Shown here one piece after another: positions 29,524 to 37,506 of a stretch of 64,000 nt of DNA. Under the pieces are notes generated by a model. That model was not told where the DNA came from, did no database searches, and saw only the letters and a list, made by a program, of their open reading frames with translations. Origin of the DNA: Streptomyces eurocidicus (GTDB lineage Bacteria > Actinomycetota > Actinomycetes > Streptomycetales > Streptomycetaceae). Position 1 is the first letter of the stretch, and every line of letters starts with the position of its first letter. The stretch spans positions 434,001 to 498,000 of the forward strand of contig NZ_LGUI01000009.1 of assembly GCF_002891295.1 (NCBI RefSeq), in the 5' to 3' direction. The position numbers and the translations under genes are program-made.

Positions 29524-29656
29524 TCCTGTACCGAGTCCCTTTCCGGCCGGGGTGGCCGGGCGCACTGGATCTTGTTATCGTCGCGACGACCGGAGGGTTG
29601 GATATTCAAATCCACTACAGCCGGTAGCGGCCTCCGGCCGACGAAGGGGGAAGCGC

Positions 29657-30598
29657 ATGTCGCCGAACGGGATCCAGACGCCGACACCCGGCGGGCCCCT
29701 GGCGGACACCGGGTCCGGGGAGTCGCTCGACGCCCGGCTCGCGGCGTCCCTGGACGGCTCCTTCAGCAGCGAGTACGCGGAGGTGAACGGCGTCCGGCTG
29801 CACTATGTGACGGGCGGCCGGGGCAAGCCGCTGATCCTGCTGCCCGGATGGCCGGAGACCTGGTGGGAGTACCGCAAGGTGATGCCCGCGCTCGCGGCCC
29901 ACCACCGGGTGACGGCCGTGGACTTCCGCGGCATGGGCGGCTCGGACAAGCCGGCGTCCGGCTTCGAGAAGAAGACGATGGCCGGCGACATCCGCGAGCT
30001 GGTCCGCCACCTGGGCCACGACCGCGTCAACATCGCGGGCCACGGCATCGGCGCGATGATCGCCTTCGCGTACGCCGGCAACCACCCCGAGGCCACGGAG
30101 AAGGTGGCCATCCTCAACACCACCCACATCGACGACAGCTACTACGACTTCCCCATGGTCCCCCGCCCCGGCGACAAGGGACCGCACCGCTGGTGGCTGG
30201 CCTTCAACCAGGTGCACGGCCTTCCGGAACAACTCCTGGAGGGCCGCTACCGCCATCTGATCGACTACATGTTCGACCTCAGCCTGGTAAACCCCGACGC
30301 GATCACCTCGTACGACCGTGACGTCTACGCCCACGCGTACTCCTCGACGGAGGCGATCCGCGCGAGCAAGGCGTGGTTCCAGGCGTACCAGCGGGACATC
30401 GAGGACTTCAACGGCTACCCCCCGGTCCGGGCCCCCATGCTGGGCCTGGCCTACGGCACCTTCTACGACTACATGCGCGAGGCCCTCCCGGCCCAGGGCA
30501 CGGACGTCCGCGTAGTGAAGATCGAGAACACCCGCAACTACCTGGTGGAGGAACAGCCGGAGGCGGTGACGCGGGAGTTGCTGGCGTTCTTCGGCTGA
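29657..30598 (+). CDS. Alpha/beta-hydrolase-fold protein (epoxide hydrolase-like) lacking the catalytic residues
   Basis: 313 residues with clear epoxide hydrolase/haloalkane dehalogenase similarity (NGVRLHYVTGG, WPETWWEYRKVMPAL, VDFRGMGGSDKP). Key residues differ. The nucleophile elbow reads GHGIG (128-132), so the expected Asp is Gly130. The oxyanion motif HGxP reads PGWP (63-66). The catalytic His before the C-terminal helix appears as Asn (about 294, TRNYLVEEQPEAV). It is therefore probably not a hydrolase of the usual mechanism; a binding or structural role is possible. ATG with a GGGGGAAG ribosome-binding site. The acidic 30-residue leader is unusual for the family. Confidence 0.85.
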   Translation: MSPNGIQTPTPGGPLADTGSGESLDARLAASLDGSFSSEYAEVNGVRLHYVTGGRGKPLILLPGWPETWWEYRKVMPALAAHHRVTAVDFRGMGGSDKPASGFEKKTMAGDIRELVRHLGHDRVNIAGHGIGAMIAFAYAGNHPEATEKVAILNTTHIDDSYYDFPMVPRPGDKGPHRWWLAFNQVHGLPEQLLEGRYRHLIDYMFDLSLVNPDAITSYDRDVYAHAYSSTEAIRASKAWFQAYQRDIEDFNGYPPVRAPMLGLAYGTFYDYMREALPAQGTDVRVVKIENTRNYLVEEQPEAVTRELLAFFG

Positions 30599-30753
30599 AG
30601 GGCGGGGGCCGGGGGCCGCCGCACCACCGGCCCCACGGCCCGGGGCGTCCGCCTCCCGGGCGGGCAGCCGGAAGCCCGCCCCCCTCCTCCGCGCACGGCC
30701 GGATATCAGACGCTCTACCGACCGCGGCGGTACGCGCCGATCGCGGCGAGCAT

Positions 30754-30763
30754 TGTGTACACA
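30754..30763. promoter_or_regulatory. Palindrome TGTGTACACA upstream of the toxin-antitoxin pair
   Basis: Perfect 10-bp palindrome 25 bases before the antitoxin ATG, with a TGTACA core. YefM/Phd antitoxins bind TGTACA palindromes to repress their own operons, so this is the likely autoregulatory operator. Confidence 0.6.
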
Positions 30764-30788
30764 TAGGACACTAGGCACACTTAAGCCC

Positions 30789-31031
30789 ATGACTCAGCCG
30801 CCTACCATAGAGTCCATCCGCGACGTGCGCGCACACTTGGCGGAGGTCGTGGAGCGCGCCGAACGCGACGACGTACCCACGGTGATCACACGCCGGGGCA
30901 AGGAAGTCGCCGCCGTCGTCTCCATCGAGGTGCTGCGCAAGTACCAGGAGTGGGAAGAGCGCGAGATCAACCGGATCATCGACGAGCGATGGCGAACCCG
31001 GCGCCCGGCATCCCGATCGAGGACATCATGA
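30789..31031 (+). CDS. Phd/YefM-family antitoxin with an apparently frameshifted C-terminus
   Basis: 80 residues. The N-terminal DNA-binding region is intact (TIESIRDVRAHLAEVVERAE, then ITRRGKEVAAVVS). After IIDER the reading frame yields an arginine-rich tail (WRTRRPASRSRTS). The normal family end is visible in another frame from the ATG at 30989: MANPAPGIPIEDIMRETLARGE, stopping at 31057, which would overlap the toxin start as usual. One missing base near 30987 explains this. The lost segment is the toxin-neutralising part in this family. Either a sequencing error or a genuine lesion is possible. Confidence 0.85.
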   Translation: MTQPPTIESIRDVRAHLAEVVERAERDDVPTVITRRGKEVAAVVSIEVLRKYQEWEEREINRIIDERWRTRRPASRSRTS

Positions 31032-31049
31032 GGGAGACGCTGGCGCGCG

Positions 31050-31313
31050 GTGAGTGAGTACCGAACCGTCTTCCGACCCGAGGCGCAGGCCGAGCTCCGG
31101 AAGATCCCCCGCGACATGGCACTGCGCATCCTGGCCAAGCCGACCGAACTGGAAAACGATCCGTTCGGCTTCAACACCACCGCGCTCACGTCCCAGCCGG
31201 AACGCCGCCGGCTGCGGATCGGCGACTATCGCGTCGTCTATACGATCGACAACGGAGAGCTGGTGGTGTGGGTCGTGCACGTCGGGCACCGCTCCACCGT
31301 TTACGACACCTGA
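31050..31313 (+). CDS. RelE/ParE-family toxin
   Basis: 87-residue toxin (MSEYRTVFRPEAQAELRKIP start) with the RelE fold signature: an N-terminal helix pair, then RRLRIGDYRVVYTI and a C-terminal VVHVGHRSTVY. RelE-type members cleave mRNA on the ribosome, ParE-type members poison gyrase; the basic RLRIGDYR core and HxGHR end fit RelE better. The GTG at 31050 lies 18 bases after the frameshifted antitoxin stop but inside the antitoxin's restored frame. A decayed copy of this junction occurs at 32829-32935. Confidence 0.88.
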   Translation: MSEYRTVFRPEAQAELRKIPRDMALRILAKPTELENDPFGFNTTALTSQPERRRLRIGDYRVVYTIDNGELVVWVVHVGHRSTVYDT

Positions 31314-31391
31314 TCCCGGCCGATCCGGCATCAGAACATCCCGCACCGATCCAGCACACCCGCTGTCAGTGGTGGGTGCTTCCATAGCCCC

Positions 31392-32561
31392 ATGAGCACC
31401 GTGCACGAGACCGCCGCCCTCCTCCCCGAACCCGACGAACTCCGCGCCCACCTGCGCGCGTTGGCCGTTCTGGACGCCACGATCGGCGACGATCCGAAGT
31501 TCTGCTGCTACAGCTTCGACACGACCTGGGGCCCCGGCGAAGAGGCGGCCTTGATGGACAACGGCTCGGGGGACGACTTCTCCGTGCTCTTCACCCCGGC
31601 CGGCGTGCTCATACGCGGCTTCGACCACGAGTCGGAGATGAGCCCTTATGGGACGGACGACGAGCAGGTCTGGCCCGGTGTCATCGACGGAGTGCCCGCC
31701 GCGCTGCGCCCGGTCCTGGACGAACCCGCCTTCTGCGACGAGGGCATCGACGCCCCACGCGTCACCGCCTGCCTGTGGCGGGAGACCGGCGACACGGCCT
31801 GGCGCACCGGCTCGGCCATCGCCTTCCCGCCCGGCATCGAGGACCCGGACGGCTCCGGCTTCCTCTTCCACCTTCTCACCGACCGCTCCCCCGAGGCCGT
31901 CCAGGCCCACTTCGAGGACTACTACGAGCGTCCCGTCCCCCTCGACGCCGTCCGCCACGTCCTCGCCGGAGGCCCCCTCACCCCCGCGGTCGCCACAGCC
32001 CTCAACCCGGCCGCCCTCTCGGACGCCGCACTGCTCGGCAGGATCACCGCGCACCCTGAGGCCGCCTCCTACCTGGCCTGCGACGGAGAGTTCGATCTCG
32101 CCCGCACCGACCCGATCGAGCCGATCGCCCTGCCCAACGGCCTCTCGGTCGAGCCCGTCGCCGGCTGCGACGCGGGTGGCACCCACTACCTCTGCGGCCC
32201 GGCCGTCCCCGGCGGCCCCCGCCCCGTCCTCTACACCGACTCCGAGGGCCGGGCCTCCCTGATCGCCGAGTCCCTCGCCGAGGCCCTGACCCTGGCCGTC
32301 GTCCTGCCGTCCTGGCACGACGCCCTGGCCGGCTTCCGGCCCCCGGCCCTCAACGCCGACTACCTCGACGACCACCCGGATCACCCCGCCGTCCGCGACC
32401 GCCTTCTCGCCGCACTCCGGCTTCCCCCGGCCACGGACCGGGAAGTCCTGGACCGCCTGCTCACCACCGCCGCCCGCACCGTCCCCGACGGTTTCCTCCC
32501 GCACGTCCCCGATGAGGAGGATTCCGCCTTCGAGCCGATGCTCGAACGGCCCGCCGAGTAG
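31392..32561 (+). CDS. Hypothetical protein, 389 residues, unrecognised
   Basis: Good Streptomyces codon pattern from ATG 31392 to 32561. No signal peptide or membrane span. The protein is acidic and tryptophan-containing (FCCYSFDTTWGPGEEAALMDNGSG near 36-59; GFDHESEMSPYGTDDEQVWPG near 83-103). Paired Cys39-Cys40 are notable. The middle, proline/alanine-rich part (PLTPAVATALNPAALSDAAL) looks like a repeat-type helical segment. No family was recognised. It follows the RelE-type toxin by 78 bases and ends at a hairpin terminator that also faces the ychF side. Confidence 0.75.
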   Translation: MSTVHETAALLPEPDELRAHLRALAVLDATIGDDPKFCCYSFDTTWGPGEEAALMDNGSGDDFSVLFTPAGVLIRGFDHESEMSPYGTDDEQVWPGVIDGVPAALRPVLDEPAFCDEGIDAPRVTACLWRETGDTAWRTGSAIAFPPGIEDPDGSGFLFHLLTDRSPEAVQAHFEDYYERPVPLDAVRHVLAGGPLTPAVATALNPAALSDAALLGRITAHPEAASYLACDGEFDLARTDPIEPIALPNGLSVEPVAGCDAGGTHYLCGPAVPGGPRPVLYTDSEGRASLIAESLAEALTLAVVLPSWHDALAGFRPPALNADYLDDHPDHPAVRDRLLAALRLPPATDREVLDRLLTTAARTVPDGFLPHVPDEEDSAFEPMLERPAE

Positions 32562-32599
32562 GCCCGACCCCACCCGACGACGCCGGCACGGTGACGACG

Positions 32600-32631
32600 A
32601 AGGGGCCGACTCCACGAGGAGCCGACCCCTT
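32600..32631. terminator. Hairpin terminator after the 389-residue protein gene
   Basis: AAGGGGCCGACTCC and GGAGCCGACCCCTT form a 14-bp stem (two G-U pairs) with a 4-base loop. It lies 48 bases from a copy of the ychF 3' end, the same spacing as the present ychF terminator (about 50 bases), so it may be the ancestral ychF terminator. Confidence 0.7.
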
Positions 32632-32678
32632 CCCACCCGCACGCTCGCGGAACTACCTCACATGCGGCGACGAACCGA

Positions 32679-32696
32679 TCAGACGTTGAAGCGGAA
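32679..32696. repeat. Attachment-site-like copy of the ychF 3' end
   Basis: Identical over 18 bases to 34946-34963, which ends ychF. Read on the minus strand it still encodes FRFNV and a stop. It marks the left boundary of the island. Confidence 0.7.
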
Positions 32697-32707
32697 TCTG
32701 CAATACG

Positions 32708-32727
32708 GGGATCCCACCTGCGAAAAC
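32708..32727. repeat. Island repeat GGGATCCCAYCTGCGAAAAC, left copy
   Basis: Matches 34132-34151 in 19 of 20 positions, same orientation. The two copies flank the nuclease-like gene. Confidence 0.65.
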
Positions 32728-32828
32728 GCAGTTCCCGCAAGCCTCATCCAGCACCGATCCAGCACGGTGCAAGTTCACCCAGCACATCCAGCACCCGCGA
32801 CCGCGACAAGGAATCTGCCCACCGCCAC

Positions 32829-32935
32829 CCAATCGAGGACATCCTGAGGGAGACGCTAGTAGGCGGCGAGTGAGTACCGGACCGCCTTCCGAGCGTAAGC
32901 ACACGTCCAGCTGGTGGATATCCCCCGCGACGTGG
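32829..32935 (+). pseudogene. Decayed copy of the Phd/RelE antitoxin-toxin junction
   Basis: 32829-32873 encodes PIEDILRETLVGGE and a stop, corresponding to the lost end of the antitoxin at 30789 (PIEDIMRETLARGE). It is followed without a gap by SEYRTAFRA and a stop, matching the toxin start SEYRTVFRPE but with GCG in place of the GTG start. Similarity to the intact copy continues to about 32935 (CCCCGCGAC region). No functional product is possible. Confidence 0.75.
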
Positions 32936-33040
32936 GAGGTTCAGCTTCCTGCGGACAGAGGTCAGACCGACGCGCCACTGGATGAGGTCAGAATCGGCTT
33001 CGAGACCATCGACCGGAGAATACCTTCGCCGCCTCCGAGA

Positions 33041-34057
33041 TCAGTCGAGCTTCTCGAACGCCGGTCTCGGTGCGATGATGGGCGTGCGCTTTTCATTGAT
33101 ATTGAGCCATGTCGGCGCTTCCACCGACATGAGCTTTCGGTCAACAGTAATTAGATTCTGCTGCGCCGCTTCGTTCAGGGCATCAAGTATGTCGACCACC
33201 TTCACCTTCCCGTACTTCTCCAGTTGCGCCTGGATCTTCTGGGCCTTCGCACTCGGCTTGTAATAATAGGGTGCGCGATCATGCCTGCCAACCGTCAGAA
33301 TCGCTTCAGCAACTGCCTCATATGCATCGTTGAACAAGCCCATGAAGCCGTCCGGGTCCGGCAGTGCAATCAGATGTAGACTTTTCCACCTCTGATATCC
33401 CGCCGGAAGGTCCAGGGCCTGTGGAACAATCGCCACTCGGAGCCCGTTACCATCTTCGAGTTGATGCCAATTACTCTTGATAGTCGCGGCGGCAAACCGT
33501 GCCTTCTCCGTACTACTCAGGAACAGGTCGGTCTTCCATACCTTCTTGATCCGTTCCCGCAGGTCAGGTTCGGCGGCGACGCCGCGAGCAGCGATCGGCA
33601 CCCAGGATCCAAATGCGAACGGCCGACCTGACCCATCAGGCAACAACACCGCATCACCACTCGCGTTGTTGACAACGGCCTCAGTGAATCCGAGATGGCG
33701 TGCACGCTCGTGCCCGAACATCAGGGACGTCGGTCTGCCCAAGTCAGCGAATGCCCTAGGGCTCACCTTCTTGAGCGCTTCGCCGACCAGATCGACAACG
33801 CGTGGCTCGCCGCCGACAATCGCCTCGTGAACGGCCCACTCAAACCCATCTCCGCGCGATCCCTTGTCGCGGTGGAGGCGAGCTAGCTTAGCGAGCTGTC
33901 GAAACGTGACCTCCACCCGATCGCAATTGAGGTCTTCGAGGTCCGCTTGCGACAATTCATCAAAATGGGCCCTCAGAATTGATCGCGATACCGCGTAAAG
34001 AGCACGACCATACTCATCAACTGGTTCAGCCTGACTCAGGAAGGTAACATCAGCCAT
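33041..34057 (-). CDS. Hypothetical protein with PD-(D/E)XK nuclease-like features
   Basis: 338 residues with a strong ribosome-binding site (GGGGAG seven bases before ATG). Codon use is visibly less G+C-biased than in neighbours, indicating transfer. No family was recognised. The core reads like a PD-(D/E)XK nuclease: helix GDGFEWAVHEAI with Glu73, then KTDLFL with Asp177, then AATIKSN with Lys194 and a following strand LRVAIVP. The N-terminal 60 residues are helical; the C-terminal 90 residues are lysine-rich (KPSAKAQKIQAQLEKYGKVK) and could bind DNA. It is the only large gene of the island, between two copies of a 20-bp repeat. A restriction or anti-phage role is inference from fold pattern and context. 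Confidence 0.7.
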   Translation of the reverse strand: MADVTFLSQAEPVDEYGRALYAVSRSILRAHFDELSQADLEDLNCDRVEVTFRQLAKLARLHRDKGSRGDGFEWAVHEAIVGGEPRVVDLVGEALKKVSPRAFADLGRPTSLMFGHERARHLGFTEAVVNNASGDAVLLPDGSGRPFAFGSWVPIAARGVAAEPDLRERIKKVWKTDLFLSSTEKARFAAATIKSNWHQLEDGNGLRVAIVPQALDLPAGYQRWKSLHLIALPDPDGFMGLFNDAYEAVAEAILTVGRHDRAPYYYKPSAKAQKIQAQLEKYGKVKVVDILDALNEAAQQNLITVDRKLMSVEAPTWLNINEKRTPIIAPRPAFEKLD

Positions 34058-34131
34058 TCAGCGACTCCCCATTTCGCCACACGAGAGGTTGATCCGGAAC
34101 TCGGCTACAGCGGAACGGAACGCCGAACGCA

Positions 34132-34151
34132 GGGATCCCATCTGCGAAAAC
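34132..34151. repeat. Island repeat GGGATCCCAYCTGCGAAAAC, right copy
   Basis: 19/20 match with 32708-32727. It lies about 75 bases upstream of the start of the nuclease-like gene. Confidence 0.65.
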
Positions 34152-34214
34152 CGAGGTTTAAAGTAGGTCATCCAGGCATGGAAGAGACGCCCCAGCACAC
34201 CGGACACTCACCGA

Positions 34215-34469
34215 TCAATAGTGATACCGGGCGGCGAGGATGACGATCTCCTTGTCCGTCACCAGATAGACGAGGCGGTGCTCGTCGTCGATCCGTCGCG
34301 ACCAGGCCCCAGGCATGTGATACTTCAGTGGCTCCGGCTTGCCGATGCCCGTGAAGGGGTCACGCCTGACGTCCTCGATGAGCTTGTTGATCCGGGCGAG
34401 CATCTTGCGGTCGTTCTTGAGCCAGGACGTGTAGTCCTCCCAGCCCTGATCCTCGAAGACGAGCCTCAC
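34215..34469 (-). CDS. yoeB: YoeB-type mRNA interferase toxin
   Basis: 84 residues, the exact length of E. coli YoeB. The catalytic residues known there are at the same positions: Glu46 (KPEPL), Arg65 (DDEHR), His83 and Tyr84 (final ARYHY). YoeB cleaves mRNA in the ribosomal A site when free of YefM. The GTG start overlaps the yefM stop by four bases (GTGA), fixing it and implying coupled translation. Confidence 0.95.
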   Translation of the reverse strand: MRLVFEDQGWEDYTSWLKNDRKMLARINKLIEDVRRDPFTGIGKPEPLKYHMPGAWSRRIDDEHRLVYLVTDKEIVILAARYHY

Positions 34470-34747
34470 GCGGCACCCGCACCTGCGTCCGGTGACTCGG
34501 GATCGATCAGCTCACGCTCCGACATATTGATGTGCGACAGGGCGTTCTCGTACGCCTTGAGCAGCCGCCGGGCGTTCGCCGGCGAGCGCAGCAGGTAGGA
34601 GCCCTCGCGCAGCGCCGCGTAGTCTTCGGCCGAGACAAGCACCGCGTTGCCGTGCTTGGAGACGATCTCGATGGCCTCATGGTTCTCGTTGACCTTTTTG
34701 ATCAACGGAAACAGTTCCCTGCGGGCTTCACTCGCGGTTATGGACAT
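34466..34747 (-). CDS. yefM: YefM-type antitoxin
   Basis: 93 residues starting MSITASEARRELFPLIKKVN, the standard YefM/Phd DNA-binding fold, followed by HGNAVLVSAEDYAALRE and the toxin-binding C-terminus (NARRLLKAYENALSHINMSE). It neutralises YoeB and represses the operon. The ATG at 34747 is chosen; 18 open codons upstream run through the operator and are not expected to be translated. A palindrome lies 22 bases upstream. Confidence 0.93.
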   Translation of the reverse strand: MSITASEARRELFPLIKKVNENHEAIEIVSKHGNAVLVSAEDYAALREGSYLLRSPANARRLLKAYENALSHINMSERELIDPESPDAGAGAA

Positions 34748-34768
34748 GACTCCAACCCTCCCATCAAG

Positions 34769-34788
34769 TGGTACCCAATAACGTACCA
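34769..34788. promoter_or_regulatory. Inverted repeat TGGTAC-N8-GTACCA, yefM-yoeB operator
   Basis: Perfect 6-bp arms with an 8-base spacer directly upstream of yefM. YefM proteins bind GTAC-centred palindromes to repress their own promoter, so this is the expected autoregulatory site. Confidence 0.65.
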
Positions 34789-34867
34789 TTTTTGGTGTCA
34801 TCCGAGAGGGGAAACGACTGATGGTCGCTCAGCTGATCCAGTACCCATCCAGCACGGGAAAAGCCCA

Positions 34868-34895
34868 GGGGCCCACCTCCGGAGAGGCGGACCCC
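34868..34895 (-). terminator. Hairpin terminator downstream of ychF
   Basis: GGGGCCCACCTC and GAGGCGGACCCC (12-bp arms, two wobble positions, 4-base loop), 50 bases beyond the ychF stop on the minus strand. Confidence 0.7.
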
Positions 34896-34945
34896 ATCTG
34901 ACCTGCATGTTTGCCACGTCAGTGACGTGGTGTTATTTCATCCAC

Positions 34946-36034
<1,089 letters not shown>

Positions 36035-36206
36035 GTGGCGACTTCCCGTAGCGAGATGTGAAGGGGGTTCGCGGCCCGCTGGCGGGCCGGTCATCCAGTC
36101 TACGGGTCCCCGCCCGGCGGCGGCCCCGGACGGACTATCAGTCGAACGCATGGCCAAGGTGGCCCAAACGGCGTGTCCAACGTCGGATTCCTCCCGCTTC
36201 TCGACC

Positions 36207-36212
36207 TAGTTT
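36207..36212 (+). promoter_or_regulatory. -10 box TAGTTT for a leaderless transcript (DUF6542 gene)
   Basis: TAGTTT ends six bases before the GTG at 36219; no ribosome-binding site is visible. Confidence 0.55.
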
Positions 36213-36218
36213 GGTCGG

Positions 36219-36818
36219 GTGGAGCAACCCAGCACACGTATCCCGCCGCGCAAGGTCCGCCGCGCGTCCCCGGTGCCCCGGCCCGCCGCCCCCGTGGGCC
36301 CGGCCGAGAGCCCGTTCCTCCTCCGCGGCCGGTCCGGACGGGCCTCTCCCCCGCCCGGCGGGCCCGGGACCCGGCTGACCGGCCTCGGCGCCGGCCTGCT
36401 GACCATCCTGGCGATGCTCGGGGCCGGCTGGCTGGATTCCGTCATGGCCCGGGGCTCGACCGCCCTCTATGGGATGGCCTTCCTGCTGGGCTCCGCGGCC
36501 TGTGCCCTGTGGGTGCGCCCCGCCGACCTGGTGACCGCGCCCGTGACGGCGCCGATCGCCTTCACGGCGGGGGCCGTGCCCCTGACCGGCGGCGACGGCG
36601 GCTTCGCCGGCCAGGCCATGGGCATGATCACCTTGCTGTCGCTGAACGCCGGGTGGCTCTACGCCGGCACCCTGCTGGCCGGGGTGCTCGCGCTCTTCCG
36701 CAGGATCGCGCTGGTCAGGGCGCGGCGGCGACAGCGGAACCGGCAGCGGAGGCGGCCATCGCGGCCCCCACGATCCCCGCGTCGTTCTGCAGCAGAGCAG
36801 GCACGATCTCGGCGCTGA
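36219..36818 (+). CDS. DUF6542-type membrane protein
   Basis: 199 residues: a proline-rich basic N-terminus (about 1-50), four predicted membrane spans (about 53-72, 80-98, 104-124, 136-160) and a very basic arginine-rich tail. Proteins of this type are conserved in Streptomyces beside ychF and ppgK; the function is unknown. Start GTG, apparently leaderless. Its last 104 bases overlap the end of ppgK on the opposite strand, so the tail may be shorter in related strains. Confidence 0.8.
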   Translation: MEQPSTRIPPRKVRRASPVPRPAAPVGPAESPFLLRGRSGRASPPPGGPGTRLTGLGAGLLTILAMLGAGWLDSVMARGSTALYGMAFLLGSAACALWVRPADLVTAPVTAPIAFTAGAVPLTGGDGGFAGQAMGMITLLSLNAGWLYAGTLLAGVLALFRRIALVRARRRQRNRQRRRPSRPPRSPRRSAAEQARSRR

Positions 36819-37476
36819 CCCCCTCGACCAGCGGCAGGAACTTGTCCGCCTTACGGCTCACCCCGCCGCCGATCACGAACAGCTCGGGCGAGAACAGCTT
36901 CTCCACGTGGACGAGGTACCGCTGCACCCGGCGCGCCCAGTGCGCCCAGTTCAGGCCCTCGTCCTCCTTCGCCCGGGTCGAGGCGCGGGTCTCCGCGTCG
37001 TGGCCGTGCAGCTCCAGATGGCCCAGCTCCGTATTGGGCACCAGCACGCCGTCCGTGAAGACGGCGCTGCCGATGCCCGTGCCGAAGGTGAGTACGACGA
37101 CCGTGCCGCGCCGCCCGCGCCCGGCGCCGTGGGTCATCTCGGCGAGCCCGGCCGCGTCCGCGTCGTTCAGCACGGTCACGGGGCCGCCCAGCCGGTCGGC
37201 GAGCAGCGCGGCGGCGTCCCGGCCGATCCAGCCCTTGTCGACATTGGCGGCCGTCCGCGTCGTACCGCCGACGACCACGCCGGGGAAGGTGGCCCCGACC
37301 GGCCCGGTCCAGCCGAAGTGGTCCGCCACCTCCCGGACGCGGTCCGCGACCGCGTCCGGCGTCGCCGGGTGCGGGGTGAGGACCTTGAACCGCTCCTCGG
37401 TGAGCTCGCCCCGCGCCACGTCCACCGGTGCGCCCTTGATGCCCGATCCGCCGATGTCCACGCCGAATACGTTCAT
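36715..37476 (-). CDS. ppgK: Polyphosphate glucokinase (ROK family)
   Basis: 253 residues, phosphorylating glucose with polyphosphate or ATP. N-terminal phosphate-binding motif DIGGSGIKG (about 7-15), the second motif LTFGTGIGSA, the sugar-binding ELGHLELHG segment, and EGLNWAHWARRV, which is typical of PpgK rather than other ROK kinases. The ATG at 37476 is chosen because a TAGCGT -10 box ends seven bases upstream; an in-frame GTG nine bases earlier would sit on that box. It lies downstream of ispH on the same strand but seems to have its own promoter. Its 3' end overlaps the DUF6542 gene. Confidence 0.94.
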   Translation of the reverse strand: MNVFGVDIGGSGIKGAPVDVARGELTEERFKVLTPHPATPDAVADRVREVADHFGWTGPVGATFPGVVVGGTTRTAANVDKGWIGRDAAALLADRLGGPVTVLNDADAAGLAEMTHGAGRGRRGTVVVLTFGTGIGSAVFTDGVLVPNTELGHLELHGHDAETRASTRAKEDEGLNWAHWARRVQRYLVHVEKLFSPELFVIGGGVSRKADKFLPLVEGVSAEIVPALLQNDAGIVGAAMAASAAGSAVAAAP

Positions 37477-37483
37477 GGCCACC

Positions 37484-37489
37484 ACGCTA
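37484..37489 (-). promoter_or_regulatory. -10 box TAGCGT for leaderless ppgK
   Basis: On the minus strand TAGCGT ends seven bases before the ppgK ATG; no ribosome-binding site is present. Confidence 0.5.
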
Positions 37490-37506
37490 AGGGGTAGGGC
37501 CCGGCG

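Larger units (their letters stand above)
32562..33040. other. Left end of the ychF-linked island
   Basis: 479 bases without an intact gene. In order: the hairpin, the displaced ychF-end repeat (32679-32696), a 20-bp repeat (32708-32727), three copies of ATCCAGCAC (32746-32794), and the decayed toxin-antitoxin junction (32829-32935). Base composition drops here relative to the flanks. Confidence 0.7.

Noticed and set aside
26800..29565. Long minus-strand open frame opposite the PAS-SpoIIE phosphatase
   Set aside because: Antisense of an intact multidomain gene; composition and lack of motifs mark it as non-coding.
29657..30598. Calling the alpha/beta-fold protein a haloalkane dehalogenase or epoxide hydrolase
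   Set aside because: Nucleophile and catalytic histidine positions are replaced, so an enzymatic name is not justified.
32870..33154. Short plus-strand open frame starting GTG at 32870
   Set aside because: It begins inside the decayed toxin copy in a shifted frame and runs antisense into the nuclease-like gene; no coding signs.
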